From Ichthyophonus hoferi (lineage: Eukaryota; Opisthokonta; Ichthyosporea; Ichthyophonida; Ichthyophonidae): a stretch of 37,461 nt of DNA. This document shows, one piece after another, positions 1-12,158 of this stretch (the first letter of the stretch is position 1; every line of letters begins with the position of its first letter). The notes under the pieces were generated by a model that saw only the letters and a list, made by a program, of their open reading frames with translations, searched no databases and was not told the DNA's origin. The translations under genes and the position numbers were made by a program. The DNA lies in assembly GCA_002751075.1 (NCBI GenBank), contig NAOQ01000139.1, positions 11,970-49,430 of the forward strand, written 5' to 3'.

Positions 1-3000
1 TCTGACTACTCAGACTATGACAATTGGAAACGTTAGGGACCACAAAACTGGGCGGCCGGTAGCAGTACGTTGGTTCCGCTAGGAAACCATTAAGGAAAGC
101 CTGTGTGGCATCATCCTGTAGGAGAACCAAACCCAGACTGGCGGCCAACGTGGAAATGACATGAATGCTGGTCATAGTAGCAATCACAGCGTAAGGTTTT
201 TGTGCTCAGTGTCACCACATGCAACCAATCGGGCCTTGCAAATAGCAGGACGTGCGTCAGTTTTAGGCTTGAAAGTGAGCACCCATTTTATGCCCACCGG
301 TCATATGCCTTTAGGGCAAGGTGAGCTAACAGGATATGAAGCCAATCTATATAGATCTGGAATGAAACAACCAGTACAGACAACGTCACCAATCAGGAAA
401 TCCCCGTCCTCATACCCCCAGCAGGGAAGGCGGGGAGTTGGAAATGTTTTCATGACCCTCAGTGAGATCCACATCCATGGACTCGGTCTCTGGAGGGGCA
501 CTCTGACCTTCAGAATTGCATCCAATGAGCTGAGCTGGACCTCAGGCTCCATTGTCGAGCTGTAAAAAAATGGGAAGTACTGTGATGCCTTCTTGAAACA
601 GCCCTCTGAAGCTGATGCTGAGGTTGTGAAAACTGGCTCCACGGACTCATTCTCGCTCATAGGGTCCAAGGTAGAAAAAAAAAATCCTCATCACTCGGGA
701 GAGGACAAGACATTGAATCTACATGGACTGTACTATCATCCATAGTCGAAATACCCTCCATGGGGAACACGTCAAAGGAGGGCACTGGAGGAGCTGTAGA
801 AATCTCAACCAGAGCAGGAGATGACGCAGACGTTGATGCCAAAGTTGTAGATGCTGAAGTTTGAGATGGTGCTAAAACTGATACGGGTACAGATAAAGCA
901 GATGCCTGAGCAGCCCATCGTGCTGGCCAACGAGGGGCAGCTGGAATATGCATCACTGAAGGAGCCTTGTGCAACTGTTGGCGGTAGGGAGCAGCTGATA
1001 TAGCCTCATCCACCAGCTTATGCGCATCGCTAGTACATGTAGCCTTTTTGGATAAATCCCTGTCTTCTCGTAGAAAACTTGGTACCTCCGTTGGGAGCTC
1101 CTCAAGATCAGAGGCATTTGACTTAACAAATTCGCCCACCTCAAATAAGGCCTTCACGGCCAACAGATGTTTCTGTTGCGTATTACAGGACCGTCCAGAC
1201 ACAGTCACCAAGTGAACAGATGAGACACCATAAATCCCAGTGTCCACATCGAACTGATAATTTTGGTGCGAGCAAATGGGAAAATACTTTCAAGGAACCC
1301 CAATGAACGGACATCACATACCGCATAATTTAGAAATGGAACCAGTATGCGAAAGCCTTTCTTATTTTGAAGGTAACTAATGAAAATGTGTTCTGTCCCA
1401 GAGCCCTAATTTTGGAAGATGCCGGAGTCTTAAAAATTACCAAACAACCAAACACACAAAGGTCACGGGTAGGGGGAATCTTACCATTGGTCCAACGGGA
1501 AAAAAAAAGAATATCCCTCAGGCAATGTGGTGGTTGGGGTCAGGTCCCTGATATATCACAATTGCAGCCTCTGTCCAGAAGGTCATAGGGGCGTAAGCCT
1601 GCATGAGAGCAGATCTGATAGACCAAGCAATTACACATTTTTTTCACTTGCTCTGGGCAGAGCTATTTACTATGGTCCAAATATGGTCAATTTTCCACTG
1701 TTTGAAGTAGTGGTGGAATTCCTCGTTTATGAATTCGGATCCAGTATCCGTTAAGAGCTGCTGAATGTGCAAACCAGTAACCTTCATAGCCCCTTCATTG
1801 AAAAGGGTGAAGCTTGCCAAAACATCAGATTGACTCCTTAATGGGTAACACAGCAATATTGGGAAAACACGTCCACTATGACTAACAGATATCTAAAACC
1901 TCGTTTTGTCATAGGCAGAGGACCCATGAATTCCATGGACACCCCCGACAGTAATTTGAATGGAAAATCGATACGCTTTGAATATGAGGACATAGTAATA
2001 TTGACTTTGGGGCAATCTAAACATACTAACCGTTTTGGATTGTCTGAAAGAGGAATCTAAAACTCCACAACGCCGATTTCAAAACCGGCAGACTAGCATG
2101 TCCCAACTGACAGTGCAGTTCCATGATAGTTAGCGAAACATGCTGCATAGTGATAATGAATTGATGAGGACTTGAGCTAACATGGCGTAGAAAACTGCCA
2201 TTGATGTAGAACCCCCTGTTCATCATTGAACCCTGAATGATGGTGCCACGTTCCTCACTATGGATACGGAAAACCCCCATATCACCCATGACTGTGGTAG
2301 TAAATCTGCGTTCTACAACTACCACATTAGAAATAATAGATCTTAACACCCCAGGAACAAAAATGACATTATCTAGTTGCTGAGTTAAGAATTAACACTA
2401 CATTATCAAACCAAGTCTAGACCATTACAGAGCCTTTGAACTGGGCCATGTAAAGGCCTTTTCAAAAATTTACTCTAATATTGACCTGTGCAATGGAGCC
2501 TTCTAAAAACGTATCAAAATATGAAGTTATGTAAATGCTCACACTCGAGTCATAGCATAGAGGGTGGGATTTATTAAAGTGAAAGTGGGACTCGCACATG
2601 TTTTCAGGAACTGTAGCTACATGGCAAGTCATCATGAACTCCTGACGTCCATTTCCTCAGCGGCCCCCTCTGGCCCATCTGCATCCCACAGTATCATGAT
2701 TCCCTGCAGACCTGTGATAGTGACAAACTAGAAGCATCTTTAGAGGACTGGTATTTCCTCTGTTGAGCTTCTCGAGGTGGTGGATATACACTGGGCAGTC
2801 CATCATGACGTGATCCATACCTGCACAGACCTAACACTGACAGATATTACAATGGGGAGGTCCTTTGGATAATAGTTTCCCTCTTGGGGTCTTGAAACGT
2901 CCCTCTAAGTGACCCCAGAAAGGGACCTGGGTTGCAAATATAGACTAGACTTGCTCGCTGTCCATGAAACCCCTGTCCCAGCTTAAGCAAGCCACCATGA

Positions 3001-3610
3001 ATTATTGAATAGTACAGGAACCCGCATTTCCCGAACAGTCAAATGCAACTGCAAAGAAACATTTGTTCACTGCTCATATAGCAGTTAGCACCTTCACATA
3101 TTCCACCTGTGGGTCAAATACTAGTTTAAACCCAGCAAACTGTTGTAGTATTCTGTATGTATGAGTCACATAGGAATATGCTCTCTTCCTGGAAGCAAAA
3201 TGGTTTAGGGCAAAACATGCCAAAAACGCCATTAGGAGCTTATGCTCGTAGCCCTTGGAAGCGACCATTACATTCTGAAAAACATAGTAAGCTGGGGTGT
3301 CAATAGTAACTCCACAAGCTAAGTGAGCCTCTGGGGTCAATGACTGGAGGAGTAAACCCTTCACAAAGACCTCTTGTTCAGGTAACTCTTCATTCAGGGG
3401 AACATTTTTGACGCCAGGATACATCTGCAGCATACTAGAGCAGCATAATTCCATTAAGATTACAGTAAGGTCATTCTTCCAGGCGGACACATTACTCTCC
3501 AACATTGCTAAACCAGTCAACAAAGTGAGGTCCACTAGATGCCTAGGGCAAGCCCAGAAACTCGTTGGGTTTGACCTCCTGTTGCTGTCATCAATAACCA
3601 TCTCAGCAGA
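1..3610 (-). mobile_element. Ty1/copia LTR retrotransposon, broken, cut by window edge
   Basis: Fossil of a copia-type element read right to left. Parts in order: a gag-like block (3601-3074), a region with Cys/His zinc-knuckle-like clusters (about 2870-2690), a GAG-pre-integrase domain with a LGHAS-type motif (2349-2026), part of the integrase core (1856-1644), a Pro/Ser/Thr-rich spacer between integrase and reverse transcriptase (1247-657), and the first part of the reverse transcriptase (about 330 to 1), which runs off the window. The order gag, integrase, reverse transcriptase is diagnostic of copia rather than gypsy. The reading frame is interrupted many times, so the copy is old and inactive. 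GC content is higher than in the surrounding DNA. I could not define LTRs; a 5' LTR would lie to the right, between about 3.6 and 4.1 kb. Confidence in the family is high, in the exact borders low. Confidence 0.85.
3074..3601 (-). pseudogene. Gag-like part of the minus-strand copia fossil
   Basis: A 175-residue open stretch rich in hydrophobic and helical sequence. It sits upstream of zinc-knuckle-like clusters and of the integrase domain on the same strand, which is where gag belongs in a copia element. I recognise it mainly by position; it is not a typical UBN2-type gag. It belongs to a broken element and should not be annotated as a host gene. Confidence 0.6.
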
Positions 3611-3887
3611 GTAACAGAAGTGGAGGTATGCTAAAAGACCTATAACCCCATTAAATTTAATAATATACCTTTCACCTTGAAAATACTTTCTAAGCTACAA
3701 CTACACTTGGGAGCTAATGCAAAGAGCAATGTATATAATCAACTGTTTTTCATTTATTCTTTGATTCATCTTTTAAAGAAAACTGTAATCTGCTGTTGAC
3801 ACATCCGACCCCTGATGTACTACAGAATACAAATCACATACAGGTTAGTCCAGATCTCATTGCTTAACTTGGATTGAACTGGGTTAG

Positions 3888-3956
3888 CAGTTCCAATCTT
3901 ACAACTTGACCCAGGTCTGGATGGGTTAGTGGTTCTAATCTTAGAGATTGACCATC
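3888..3956. repeat. 32-base imperfect tandem repeat, two units
   Basis: Two adjacent units starting near 3891 and 3923 share GGGTTAG, a TTCYAATCTTA core and a TTGACC end. They lie in the gene-free gap between the minus-strand copia fossil and the plus-strand copia fragment, so they could be part of an LTR. The rest of 3610-4090 shows no coding sequence. Confidence 0.55.
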
Positions 3957-4089
3957 CCTTACAATTTACAATTTCCAGAATAAGCTATTTACTATTTAAG
4001 ATAAGAGTTAGATTCTGACAGTCACCAGCGACGTCTCTAATTGCACTCAGGTGCAATTCTCTAGATCTCAGAAAAGGCTTCTTAGCCAA

Positions 4090-5135
4090 ACTGAGATTCA
4101 CGATTCCTTACAGCTACACTCCATGGGTATTGGCCTATGTGGATGATTCCTTATTTGTGGTGAGAATGGTAAGGTTATTTCTGAGTTTGTTAAGCTTATT
4201 GGTGACCATTTTGAGATGAAAGACCTGGGCACACCAAAACAATTGAGTCTTGAGATTAGGACTAAGTGTAATGGATCCACTATTTTGCCCTAAGAGCAGC
4301 ATACTCGGAAACTGCTAGTGGGATTTGGGGAGGGAAGTATCTCAGATAAAATGAAATCTTTTGTTGTCCCTGGTATTCAATGAGACTTGAATAAAGACGA
4401 TGACCCTGCTGATGAAGAGGCTTTTTCATCAACCTTTGGCATGCTTATGTGGCTGGCAAAATGAACAAGGCCTGATATAGCTTATGTTGTTAGCTTCCTT
4501 GGCTGCTTCGCCAAAGCTCCCTACCAGAGTCATTGATACTTCATATTTTAGGGTACTTAAAGACTACAGTAAAATACAAGTTGATTTATAAACATATTCA
4601 TAAAAAACTTAAGATATATAGTGACCGTGATTTCATGGGTTCTGCAGCAACATTGCACAGCACTTCTGGTATGTATGCTAGGTTTGGTGGTAATGATAAG
4701 CAAGCTGGAGCAATAGCATGTAAGAGTCATCTCATGAAGCTAGCTACCCATTCAAATACTAAAGCAGAGTTTGTTGCTCTGTCCAAAAGTGGCATGGAAG
4801 CACTTTGGTTGGCTTTCCTATATGAAGAACTTGGTCAAGGCCTTCTGTTGCCCATCAACATAACTGGGGACAAATATAGGTTTACTCTTATTCACAGAAA
4901 CTGTAGCCTTATAAAACAAGATGCGCTATGTAAAACTAAGAGAGTATTTTACAAAACAACAAGTAGCCTTAAAAGAGATAAAACTCACATACATTAATAC
5001 TAAGTTGAACAAGGCTACATGTTTACTAAAAGTTTGCAGCTGCCAGTATTCAAGAAGGCCAGAGACATGCTTGACATGATTAATGCTAAAACCACCAAGG
5101 AGATGAAGGATCAAGAGAGGGTAGTTTACTTGTAG
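4090..5135 (+). mobile_element. Ty1/copia 3' part (reverse transcriptase end and RNase H), broken
   Basis: Second copia fossil, in the opposite orientation to the first. It begins inside the reverse transcriptase near a YVDD active-site motif (about 4133) and continues through the connection region into RNase H (4533-4997), where the typical block around the residues KAEFVALS is readable. It ends with the family's usual MFTK-type C-terminus near 5010-5130. There is no gag or integrase, so this is a 5'-truncated or nested remnant. Several frame breaks are present. The sequence starting TGTAGGATC near 5141 could be the start of a 3' LTR, but no partner LTR was found. Confidence 0.85.
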
Positions 5136-5272
5136 AATGATGTAGGATCTGTTACTTAAAAAAATGACAGATCCAGAGAGGGTGTCAGACATATTTTATA
5201 GTATCATAGAAATAGTATATTTATTAAACAGTATGCTTGATATTAAATCAAGTACAACTACACAGTAGATGG

Positions 5273-5373
5273 ATTGTATTGGTGTGTGATTTTATTATAT
5301 AATGGCCAGATTATATTGGCATGTGATTTTACCATAAAATGGCAAGATTGTATTGGTTTGTGTTTCTTATCAG
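5273..5373. repeat. 37-base tandem repeat, about 2.7 units
   Basis: Units at 5273-5309, 5310-5346 and a partial unit at 5347-5373. Each starts ATTRTATTGG and contains TGTGATTTTA, and the two complete units end in TGGCMAG. The repeat lies just downstream of the copia RNase H end, so it may be an internal LTR repeat. The flanking 5374-6280 has no gene I can support; short open stretches there look random and AT-rich. Confidence 0.75.
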
Positions 5374-6279
5374 GGACAACATGACCAATACTTCATTGTT
5401 CAGAAAACCACATCAATAATATTTTATCGGTTTTACATTTAGTATTGCTAAATATATATATATTACTATTGTGGAAATATAGTGTTAGATGTTTTTATTT
5501 AGCAAACTAATATAAAATATATTATATCTGTTATCTATAATTGTATAGTCTTAAACTTTGTTTGCTTATCAGATTTATTTAAAACATCTTTAGTTCACTC
5601 AGGTTAAGCTTAAAAGATAAGCCTCTTAGCCAAGGGTATATATAATTGAATGACTGAAAGACAATTCATGAATAAATGCAAATTGTAGCTTACATAATTC
5701 CATATTCACTTCACTTCTAGTGGCAAAGTACTTAGTGTTAAGACGTAGCAGTAATAACAAGTACCACCAACCATAATTTGTTATTCTAGGATATCTTTGC
5801 TGCTCAACTCCATATATTACCAGAGTGTTTGGAAAGTAGACATAGAAGGCATCTACTTCAAAGTAAAAAAAAACCATGTAGTGTGACCTAAACTGCAGCA
5901 ACATTTGAACCGTGACAAAATTCACCAAGGCACACAAGAGCAGGAACCCGGTACTACACAGCAATTAATTATTCTACAAAGTCTTTGCAGACTAAAAAGG
6001 GCTTTAAATGATAAGTATCAGTGTCTTTCAATTTTGTTTAATCATCATAAGCCAATTTTTGCACTATCTGATGCATTACTATATGAAGACCAAGACAGAA
6101 ACGTTTGTGTGTTTTTGCTACTTCCACAAGATAATGCCAGAACTCCATAGTGTCTTAGCTGTGAACTTGTTTAGTACTTTTGTTTTATGTGGCAGGGGGG
6201 AGATAGGAGTGGGGCAGGCAGAGGAGGGGAATTAGAGAGTACTCCTATGCAACAGTATTATTGCCAGGAGAGTTTAATT

Positions 6280-6450
6280 CTTGTAACAAACTCAGATATA
6301 GAGTTTTACAAAAAATAGCATAGTGTTGTTGTCACTAAAGCCCACAAACCTGCTGATTGGCTTACAAAATAGTTTGAAACCAAATTTAATGATGAGTTAG
6401 GGAGCTCCAGAAGATGTAGATGTTGGCCCATTAAGGACAGAGTGAAAGTA
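6280..6450 (+). mobile_element. Remnant of a Ty1/copia RNase H C-terminus
   Basis: A short stretch reads as the end of a copia polyprotein, with the typical Ala-Asp-x-Leu-Thr-Lys motif near 6350-6370 followed by a charged tail. It differs in sequence from the end of the neighbouring plus-strand fragment (about 5010-5130), so it represents another copy or family. It is broken and lacks recognisable upstream domains. The call rests on one short motif. Confidence 0.45.
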
Positions 6451-6671
6451 GGTTAAACATATTGAGATTACATGAATCTTAATTGTTACTAATGAATAAT
6501 CCAATTATACAGTGTTGCGAGTGCTTAGGCCTGATTACTTTCAATAATACTGAGCAAACCATTGACCAATACTTCCTGGCAACATTCAGAAATGACTGCG
6601 GCATAGCACTTAATGCAAAAAAATGAAGGACAGTTGACCAATCTGTATGATACATGTTCCTGCTTGTTCAT

Positions 6672-6725
6672 ACTCTGGCTCAGGCTCTGTTGTAAACTCT
6701 GGCTCAGGCTCTATTGTAGGCTCTA
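6672..6725. repeat. 24-base tandem repeat, two units
   Basis: Two units (6672-6695 and 6696-6719) of ACTCTGGCTCAGGCTCTRTT plus four bases, followed by a partial GGCTCTAGC. The period is a multiple of three, so it could once have coded an eight-residue repeat, but no long open frame surrounds it. Confidence 0.75.
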
Positions 6726-7856
6726 GCATCTGGTGTCTGGCAGCTGGCAGCTAAGGTGATATGTGGGTATTTTCCAGTTGTTTGTACGTTATTTTGGTGT
6801 CACCTTGATGCTAGAAATGTTGACAGTTCAAATACAGATTTAAAGATAGTGTGTAAAAGTAATAAAATTGAGCCTCCACACATAGAAGTCAGTGGATGAA
6901 TAATGTAGATTGGGGTGAAGTAGTGTTGGCGTTTATAGATCATTGACTTAATTGAATTACCAAATTTTGTAGCCATGATAGACTATTCAAGTTTTTTCTG
7001 CTATCATGTTGTGAATAATAGGTAGAGACATGAGTATTCCTGTGACCTATATTCGTTCATAAGGAGAGATAATACCGAATTAAGAATTAAGGAGCATTTT
7101 AATGTGTCCTTTTGCAAACACAGGAGTATAGATATGTTAAAACATATTTTTACTATTAAACAAGTTAAGAGGACCTGTCTTAGGTAGGATGCCTAAACAA
7201 TTTGCTATCTGGACCCAAAACATATGATCTGAAATGGCTTATTATGTAGCTGAAAGATCTCTATTATTGGCTAATTCAATTTTGATAAATCACCTGATAT
7301 TACCATTTAACACTAATAAATTGTTCCAACTATTTCCCCAGGCTACATATGTAATAATAAATGCTTATAATATTAAATATTTATAGCTATATAAAGAAAT
7401 ACCCAAAATAATTAAATAATTCTGTTTTAACATATTATAGTAAATGTTTGTTATATACAAGTTTGTATCTTTATTGGCATAAGTTGTGACATCGTCAAGT
7501 CAAATCAAAAATTCCGGCAAGAAGAACATTCATAAAAAGAAGTTTATCAAATCCGCAGTTTCAATTAAGTGGTTTGTGAACAAGGTAAAGAAGATGAGAA
7601 TATATTTGTTTTCTGACACAGGACAATCTTGGACAAAACTTGGGCAATGCGTTCAGTGCCTGTGAGAAATATAGAACTTTATTAGGTGATCCGAGCCTCA
7701 TCTCTGCATCCACATGATCTTCTAAGTCAACTGACTCGCTTTCTGAGTCTACTCATTTATCAACTACATCTGGCACTATATCCTACAGTTGTCAATGTCT
7801 TAGGACGATGATTACGTGAAGTTCGGTTCCACTCTCTAGCAGATGTCTGATGCGGC
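6726..7856. other. Gene-free AT-rich stretch
   Basis: No convincing exon, RNA gene or transposon domain on either strand. One slightly GC-richer part (about 7620-7860) stays open for some distance and is rich in Ser and Thr codons. It leads directly into the left copy of a ~130-base repeat and may belong to the same decayed element. Confidence 0.4.
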
Positions 7857-7990
7857 CACTAAAATAGTATTTTGTTATCATGGAGAGAGTAAAACAAATA
7901 ACCATATAGCCATGTATATAGTATTGTAGCCAACAGAAAGATACGAAAATGTTGGGTTGCAATACCGTTGTTGTAATTTCATATAGTCAT
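7857..7990 (+). repeat. Left copy of a ~130-base dispersed repeat
   Basis: Shares the blocks CCACTAAAATRGTATTTTGT, AAAACRAATA and AGCC, and a similar tail, with the copy at about 9107-9225, in the same orientation. Identity is only moderate by eye. The pair encloses ~1.1 kb with a small ORF, so the copies might be diverged terminal repeats of a small element or just two dispersed repeats. Confidence 0.6.
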
Positions 7991-8565
7991 AAATAATAGT
8001 ATACTATATGTTGGAGTATTTCAGCCTTTACAAGTAATGGTCGAATACTTCACGATGTCTTGCACAAAAACACTTACTGGTTATATAGCATTGAACCTTT
8101 AAATATTTAGCAGTTTCATAATAAGATATCAATCGGATCCAAGTTTTTTAGATATTAATTGAAGACAACTAATTAATTCCATGTTGTCTCTAATTATTTT
8201 AATTAGGATCAGAAGGTTGATACAGTTTACATGCAAATTTGCTGCGATTAAATAAGCAATAATGATCTAAACAAATAATCACACTCAGCGATTGGCATAA
8301 CATATGAACTTAACATTACTTAGATTAATGACGCTTACATCTTGATAAGATAACTAAGGATGCTGTCATCATGCCAAATAACCCGTACTGTGAGTAACTT
8401 GTCAAATAACATGCGTTGTTTTAAAGGCTTATCATCTGGTCAGCTGGTATTGATTAGGAACTAAACAACTATATAATCAGCATTTACAAACTTAGTCTGG
8501 ATCCTAATTTTTAGTTGACAATAGATTAACAAAGTTATAAACTTTAATGTGACGCATCTGCGATT

Positions 8566-8850
8566 ATGACTGAGTCCCAGTTAATGCATCTTAGTATGAT
8601 TGACAGGTACCAACAACACAGCAAGTCAATGGGGAAGAAGTCAGGGAGCACTCTGAGGACAGAGAAGAAGAAGAAGCAGAGAGTACATTTCTCATCTGAA
8701 TCAGAGGAAGACGATCAGCCTTCAGAAGTCCAGGAGAAAACAGAAGTTTCAAGTTCCAAGAGTAGGGGAAAGAAGAGGAGCACCCCTATGGATCAGGAAG
8801 AGGACGTGGATCCAGAAGACGTGGTTTACGACACTATATTATACTTTTGA
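8566..8850 (+). CDS. Small Lys/Glu-rich ORF, unknown
   Basis: A 94-residue open frame starting at the first ATG after an in-frame stop. It has a basic patch (Lys-rich, residues about 24-40), a Ser/Glu/Asp-rich acidic patch (about 44-62), a second basic patch (about 63-74) and an acidic tail. This looks like a disordered, nuclear-type charged protein or an exon of one. Its GC content is clearly above the flanks, and a possible splice donor (CAG|GTACCA) lies near 8608. It sits between the two copies of a ~130-base repeat, so it may belong to a mobile element. No family recognised; coding status uncertain. Confidence 0.35.
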   Translation: MTESQLMHLSMIDRYQQHSKSMGKKSGSTLRTEKKKKQRVHFSSESEEDDQPSEVQEKTEVSSSKSRGKKRSTPMDQEEDVDPEDVVYDTILYF

Positions 8851-9106
8851 TGTAATCCAATAGTTATGGCTTCTTTACACACATAATACAACATATTAGA
8901 TCATACTGTTGATGTATTTTCATATGGTCACAGTTTCTTTAAACTAATCACAAATATAACATTATATTACATATCAGCCAATCATATTATAGCCAATCAT
9001 ATCATTTATCTAACTATGGTACAATCTCATTGTTTTGTATATTTAGATTCACTTGACCTGATTTAGTAGATATTAGATTTAGTTCCTACTTTTCCAGTTG
9101 GGTAAC

Positions 9107-9225
9107 CACTAAAATGGTATTTTGTCACAGTGGTGAACTTAAAACGAATAGCCTTGTAACAACGTATATATGTTATAGTAGTATGTAACGAGGTAGAAAA
9201 AATATTGATTTGCAGCAAAAATTAC
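9107..9225 (+). repeat. Right copy of a ~130-base dispersed repeat
   Basis: Direct-orientation partner of the repeat at 7857-7990; it matches from CCACTAAAATGG through AAAACGAATAGCC and continues more weakly into a TTGNNTTGCA segment. The spacing between copy starts is about 1.25 kb. Confidence 0.6.
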
Positions 9226-12158
9226 CAGCCTCATCACAGTGCCTATAAACGAATAGTAATCAATACATTTGCCTGTCTCCCAAGTAGACATTAGAGCGTA
9301 TACCTAACTCAACTAAGTCCTCGTGGCTTTTACAGTTAAGTCTTGTATCATTCCATTATTGTTTATAACCAATCATTTAAAGCCTAAGTCTACGAGAGGC
9401 CAATGGAAAAGGAGTGTAACACTAAGTTATTCTGTATTAAGAATGATAATTATATTACTCAACTATTCCCTACTCAGTCAATTAGCAATAATATCACTGG
9501 TTAATATAGGATGGAGATCAAATTCAATTTATTAGTGTCCAAAATATTTTATGGCTATCTTGGTTAATGCATCCCACATTACGGACCGTATGAACTTTAC
9601 TATCCTATTCCACACGTAGATCAACCAAAGTTCTAGTAACAAGCGCATCAGGCATGATTGACAAATGATTAATTAATCACTGTTACGAGATCGTTAATCT
9701 CGATTGTAGTCTTAATCATAAATACTTGAAATAGAGTGGCTCAGGATTAAATGGATGGATTAAATAGTTACCTAATATCTTCCAACTGATAGATGTTCCT
9801 AGTTTTTTTGGAACATCGTCAACAAGATGATAGCAAAAACTAGAGTCAAGATATGATAAAAAACAAGTATAAAAGAAAAAAAAAGTTAATAATAAAGGGA
9901 GTACTCTATACAATATTATAATACAACGTTGATACATATCATTTCTAGGAAACAGTATACTTGTCTGTTCCTTTTTGTTTTTACAGCACTAAAAACTCTA
10001 CACAAATTCTACAAAGAAAAAGCAACTTTGAACAAAAAGTTATATGGAAAGCTATATCATAAATAAGTTGGTTTGCCTCCTACTATTATACTAACCTTAT
10101 AAATAAAAAATAAAAAGCATTGTATTTATAAATAAATTTTAAATTGTTTTAAATGTGTTTGGGTTTATTTCATTAGCCAACTTCGTATAAGGGTATTTAG
10201 TGGTAGGTATGATGCATAAAGAAAAGAAAATCCAGCCCGGAATTGCCATAGAGCTTAATATTTCAAGTCATTGTTGTTTACACTTAATGAAGAAAACCAT
10301 TTCTATCATTCTTTTTAATCTTTATATATACTGCTGTATATTATAAAATGTGACACTATATACAGGATACAGGACCTTTACAAAGCATTTGTTAGCTTAG
10401 TATCGGTCATGTGTCAATATAGTTAAGGGCAATGAACTATATAATACTACTGTAAGATAGATAAATAAATAGATAAGTGGATAGATATATATATATATAT
10501 ATATATACCGATATATATAAATATATAGATAGATAGATGCACATACAGCCAGGTTTACATGGCAATATAGTAGTGCAAAAGAACAGAATAAGAAAGACAG
10601 AATAGGTCCTAAATCAGCAATGCCCATTAAATCATTCTTGGATTTGTCTAAGATTCCAGAGATCAACCTAGTTCAAATCACTGTAAATGCTGGATATAAA
10701 ATAAACTCTTGAACGTATGAAGTCATGCAACACCATAATAAGACCAATGATTTTGTTTATTCTGTAAATTTTGTTACTGTATATGTATATGTATATTTTT
10801 AGGTCATTAGATGACATTGACTTTTGTCTTGTTCTTTTTATACGTAGGCCAGTCCTTGTTTATGGCTTATAAGCAGTCAACCGTTCATACAGAGTCACTA
10901 CAGTCAGCATATTTCTGGGAGTTTTTGAATTGCATACCCAACTACAAGAGAGGAGAAAGTAACTTGCAGTTATAATACCTAAGTATAAGCAGACAGAGTG
11001 CGCAAGTAAAGAGTTCAAGGTTGATAAGCCATCTGACTTCATAAACAACTCCTACACCATCAACTATAATCTATGTCTTACCTTCAAGAGGTGTATGGTT
11101 TGCATTGCGCAAGACGCTGTAAGAGACTACATCTGACTTAATACACCTCCACCCGTATATATATTAGTAGACTAGATGTCCCAGGTATTGCACTTACGTA
11201 GGCATAGGAGAAAGTCAAATATGTATATGAAAGGCAAAGTATTCGCGCTATCGTGGTGCAACAAGTATTTTTAAATTAACATTATAGTAGTGTTATAAGG
11301 AGCCCCGGATATATATTTTTTGAATCACCAGTAGTTGGAAAACGTATCAGAACTAAAAGCTAAACCTGAGAAGCATTTAGTTGACCTTTTACCGCCTTTT
11401 ACTATCTTATAGTTGCTATATTATATCCATTATTCTTCAGTACATTATGTTAGGCTGCTTATATGGCGTTGTTTTAGTTTGCTTCCTGTGTGATAGTTGA
11501 ATGGTGAATGATTAGCTAAGGGCAAACAAAGAAACATCAAATTATCACTAGTCTTGATCTGTGACATTAAAAAAATCTTTAAAATGACTTGAAAATCATG
11601 TATACGTATGTTTATATGATAAAGATATGACTTTTTATATAAAAAAATATATCAAAGAAACACATCCATAAAGCATATAACATCTATAACACTCTGCTTA
11701 CAAAGTAGACAATATTCGTGTGGTCCACCCATAGAGTATACATGACAATCTCTAATATGTAAATCTTGATGGCAGTGTTTGACTACAAAAGTGAGCTAAG
11801 TAAATAATAAACATTATATTCCTGTATAATAAAATAGAAGCAGTAGTACAACACATTACTTTCAAAACGTACTTGGCGGTTTATTTAATGATAATAATCA
11901 AACGTATTGGCTATAGAGAGGTAGGAGTAAGCCTGATAAACAGGTCTGCAACGGTTGTGCTGAACATAAAATAAGTACCAAACTAAAAAAAAAAAAAACA
12001 AGAAAAACGTGAAAAGGTGCATTTAACTGAGGGATTCAAGTATGAATGAACTATACACGAAAAGATAAAACACCCAAGCAACGAACCTGAGTGACAAGGG
12101 AAAGGTAAATAATACAACATTCGTAAATACAAATTATAGTTCAGCGGTTCAGCCGACA
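9226..12158. other. Gene-free AT-rich stretch with microsatellites
   Basis: Open frames here are short and low-complexity and I support none of them as genes. The stretch contains a GATA/TA microsatellite (about 10455-10540), a TATATG run near 10780 and an A-run near 11985. The last few hundred bases are the likely promoter region of the gene starting at 12159; no clear promoter motif was found. Confidence 0.5.
10455..10540. repeat. AT / GATA microsatellite
   Basis: Alternating (AT)n flanked by GATA and AAAT units. It also gives rise to a false Tyr/Ile-rich reading frame on the minus strand. Confidence 0.9.

Noticed and set aside
5626-5964. 112-codon minus-strand frame with hydrophobic stretches
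   Set aside because: No family resemblance, AT-driven composition, and position between copia fragments suggest a chance frame.
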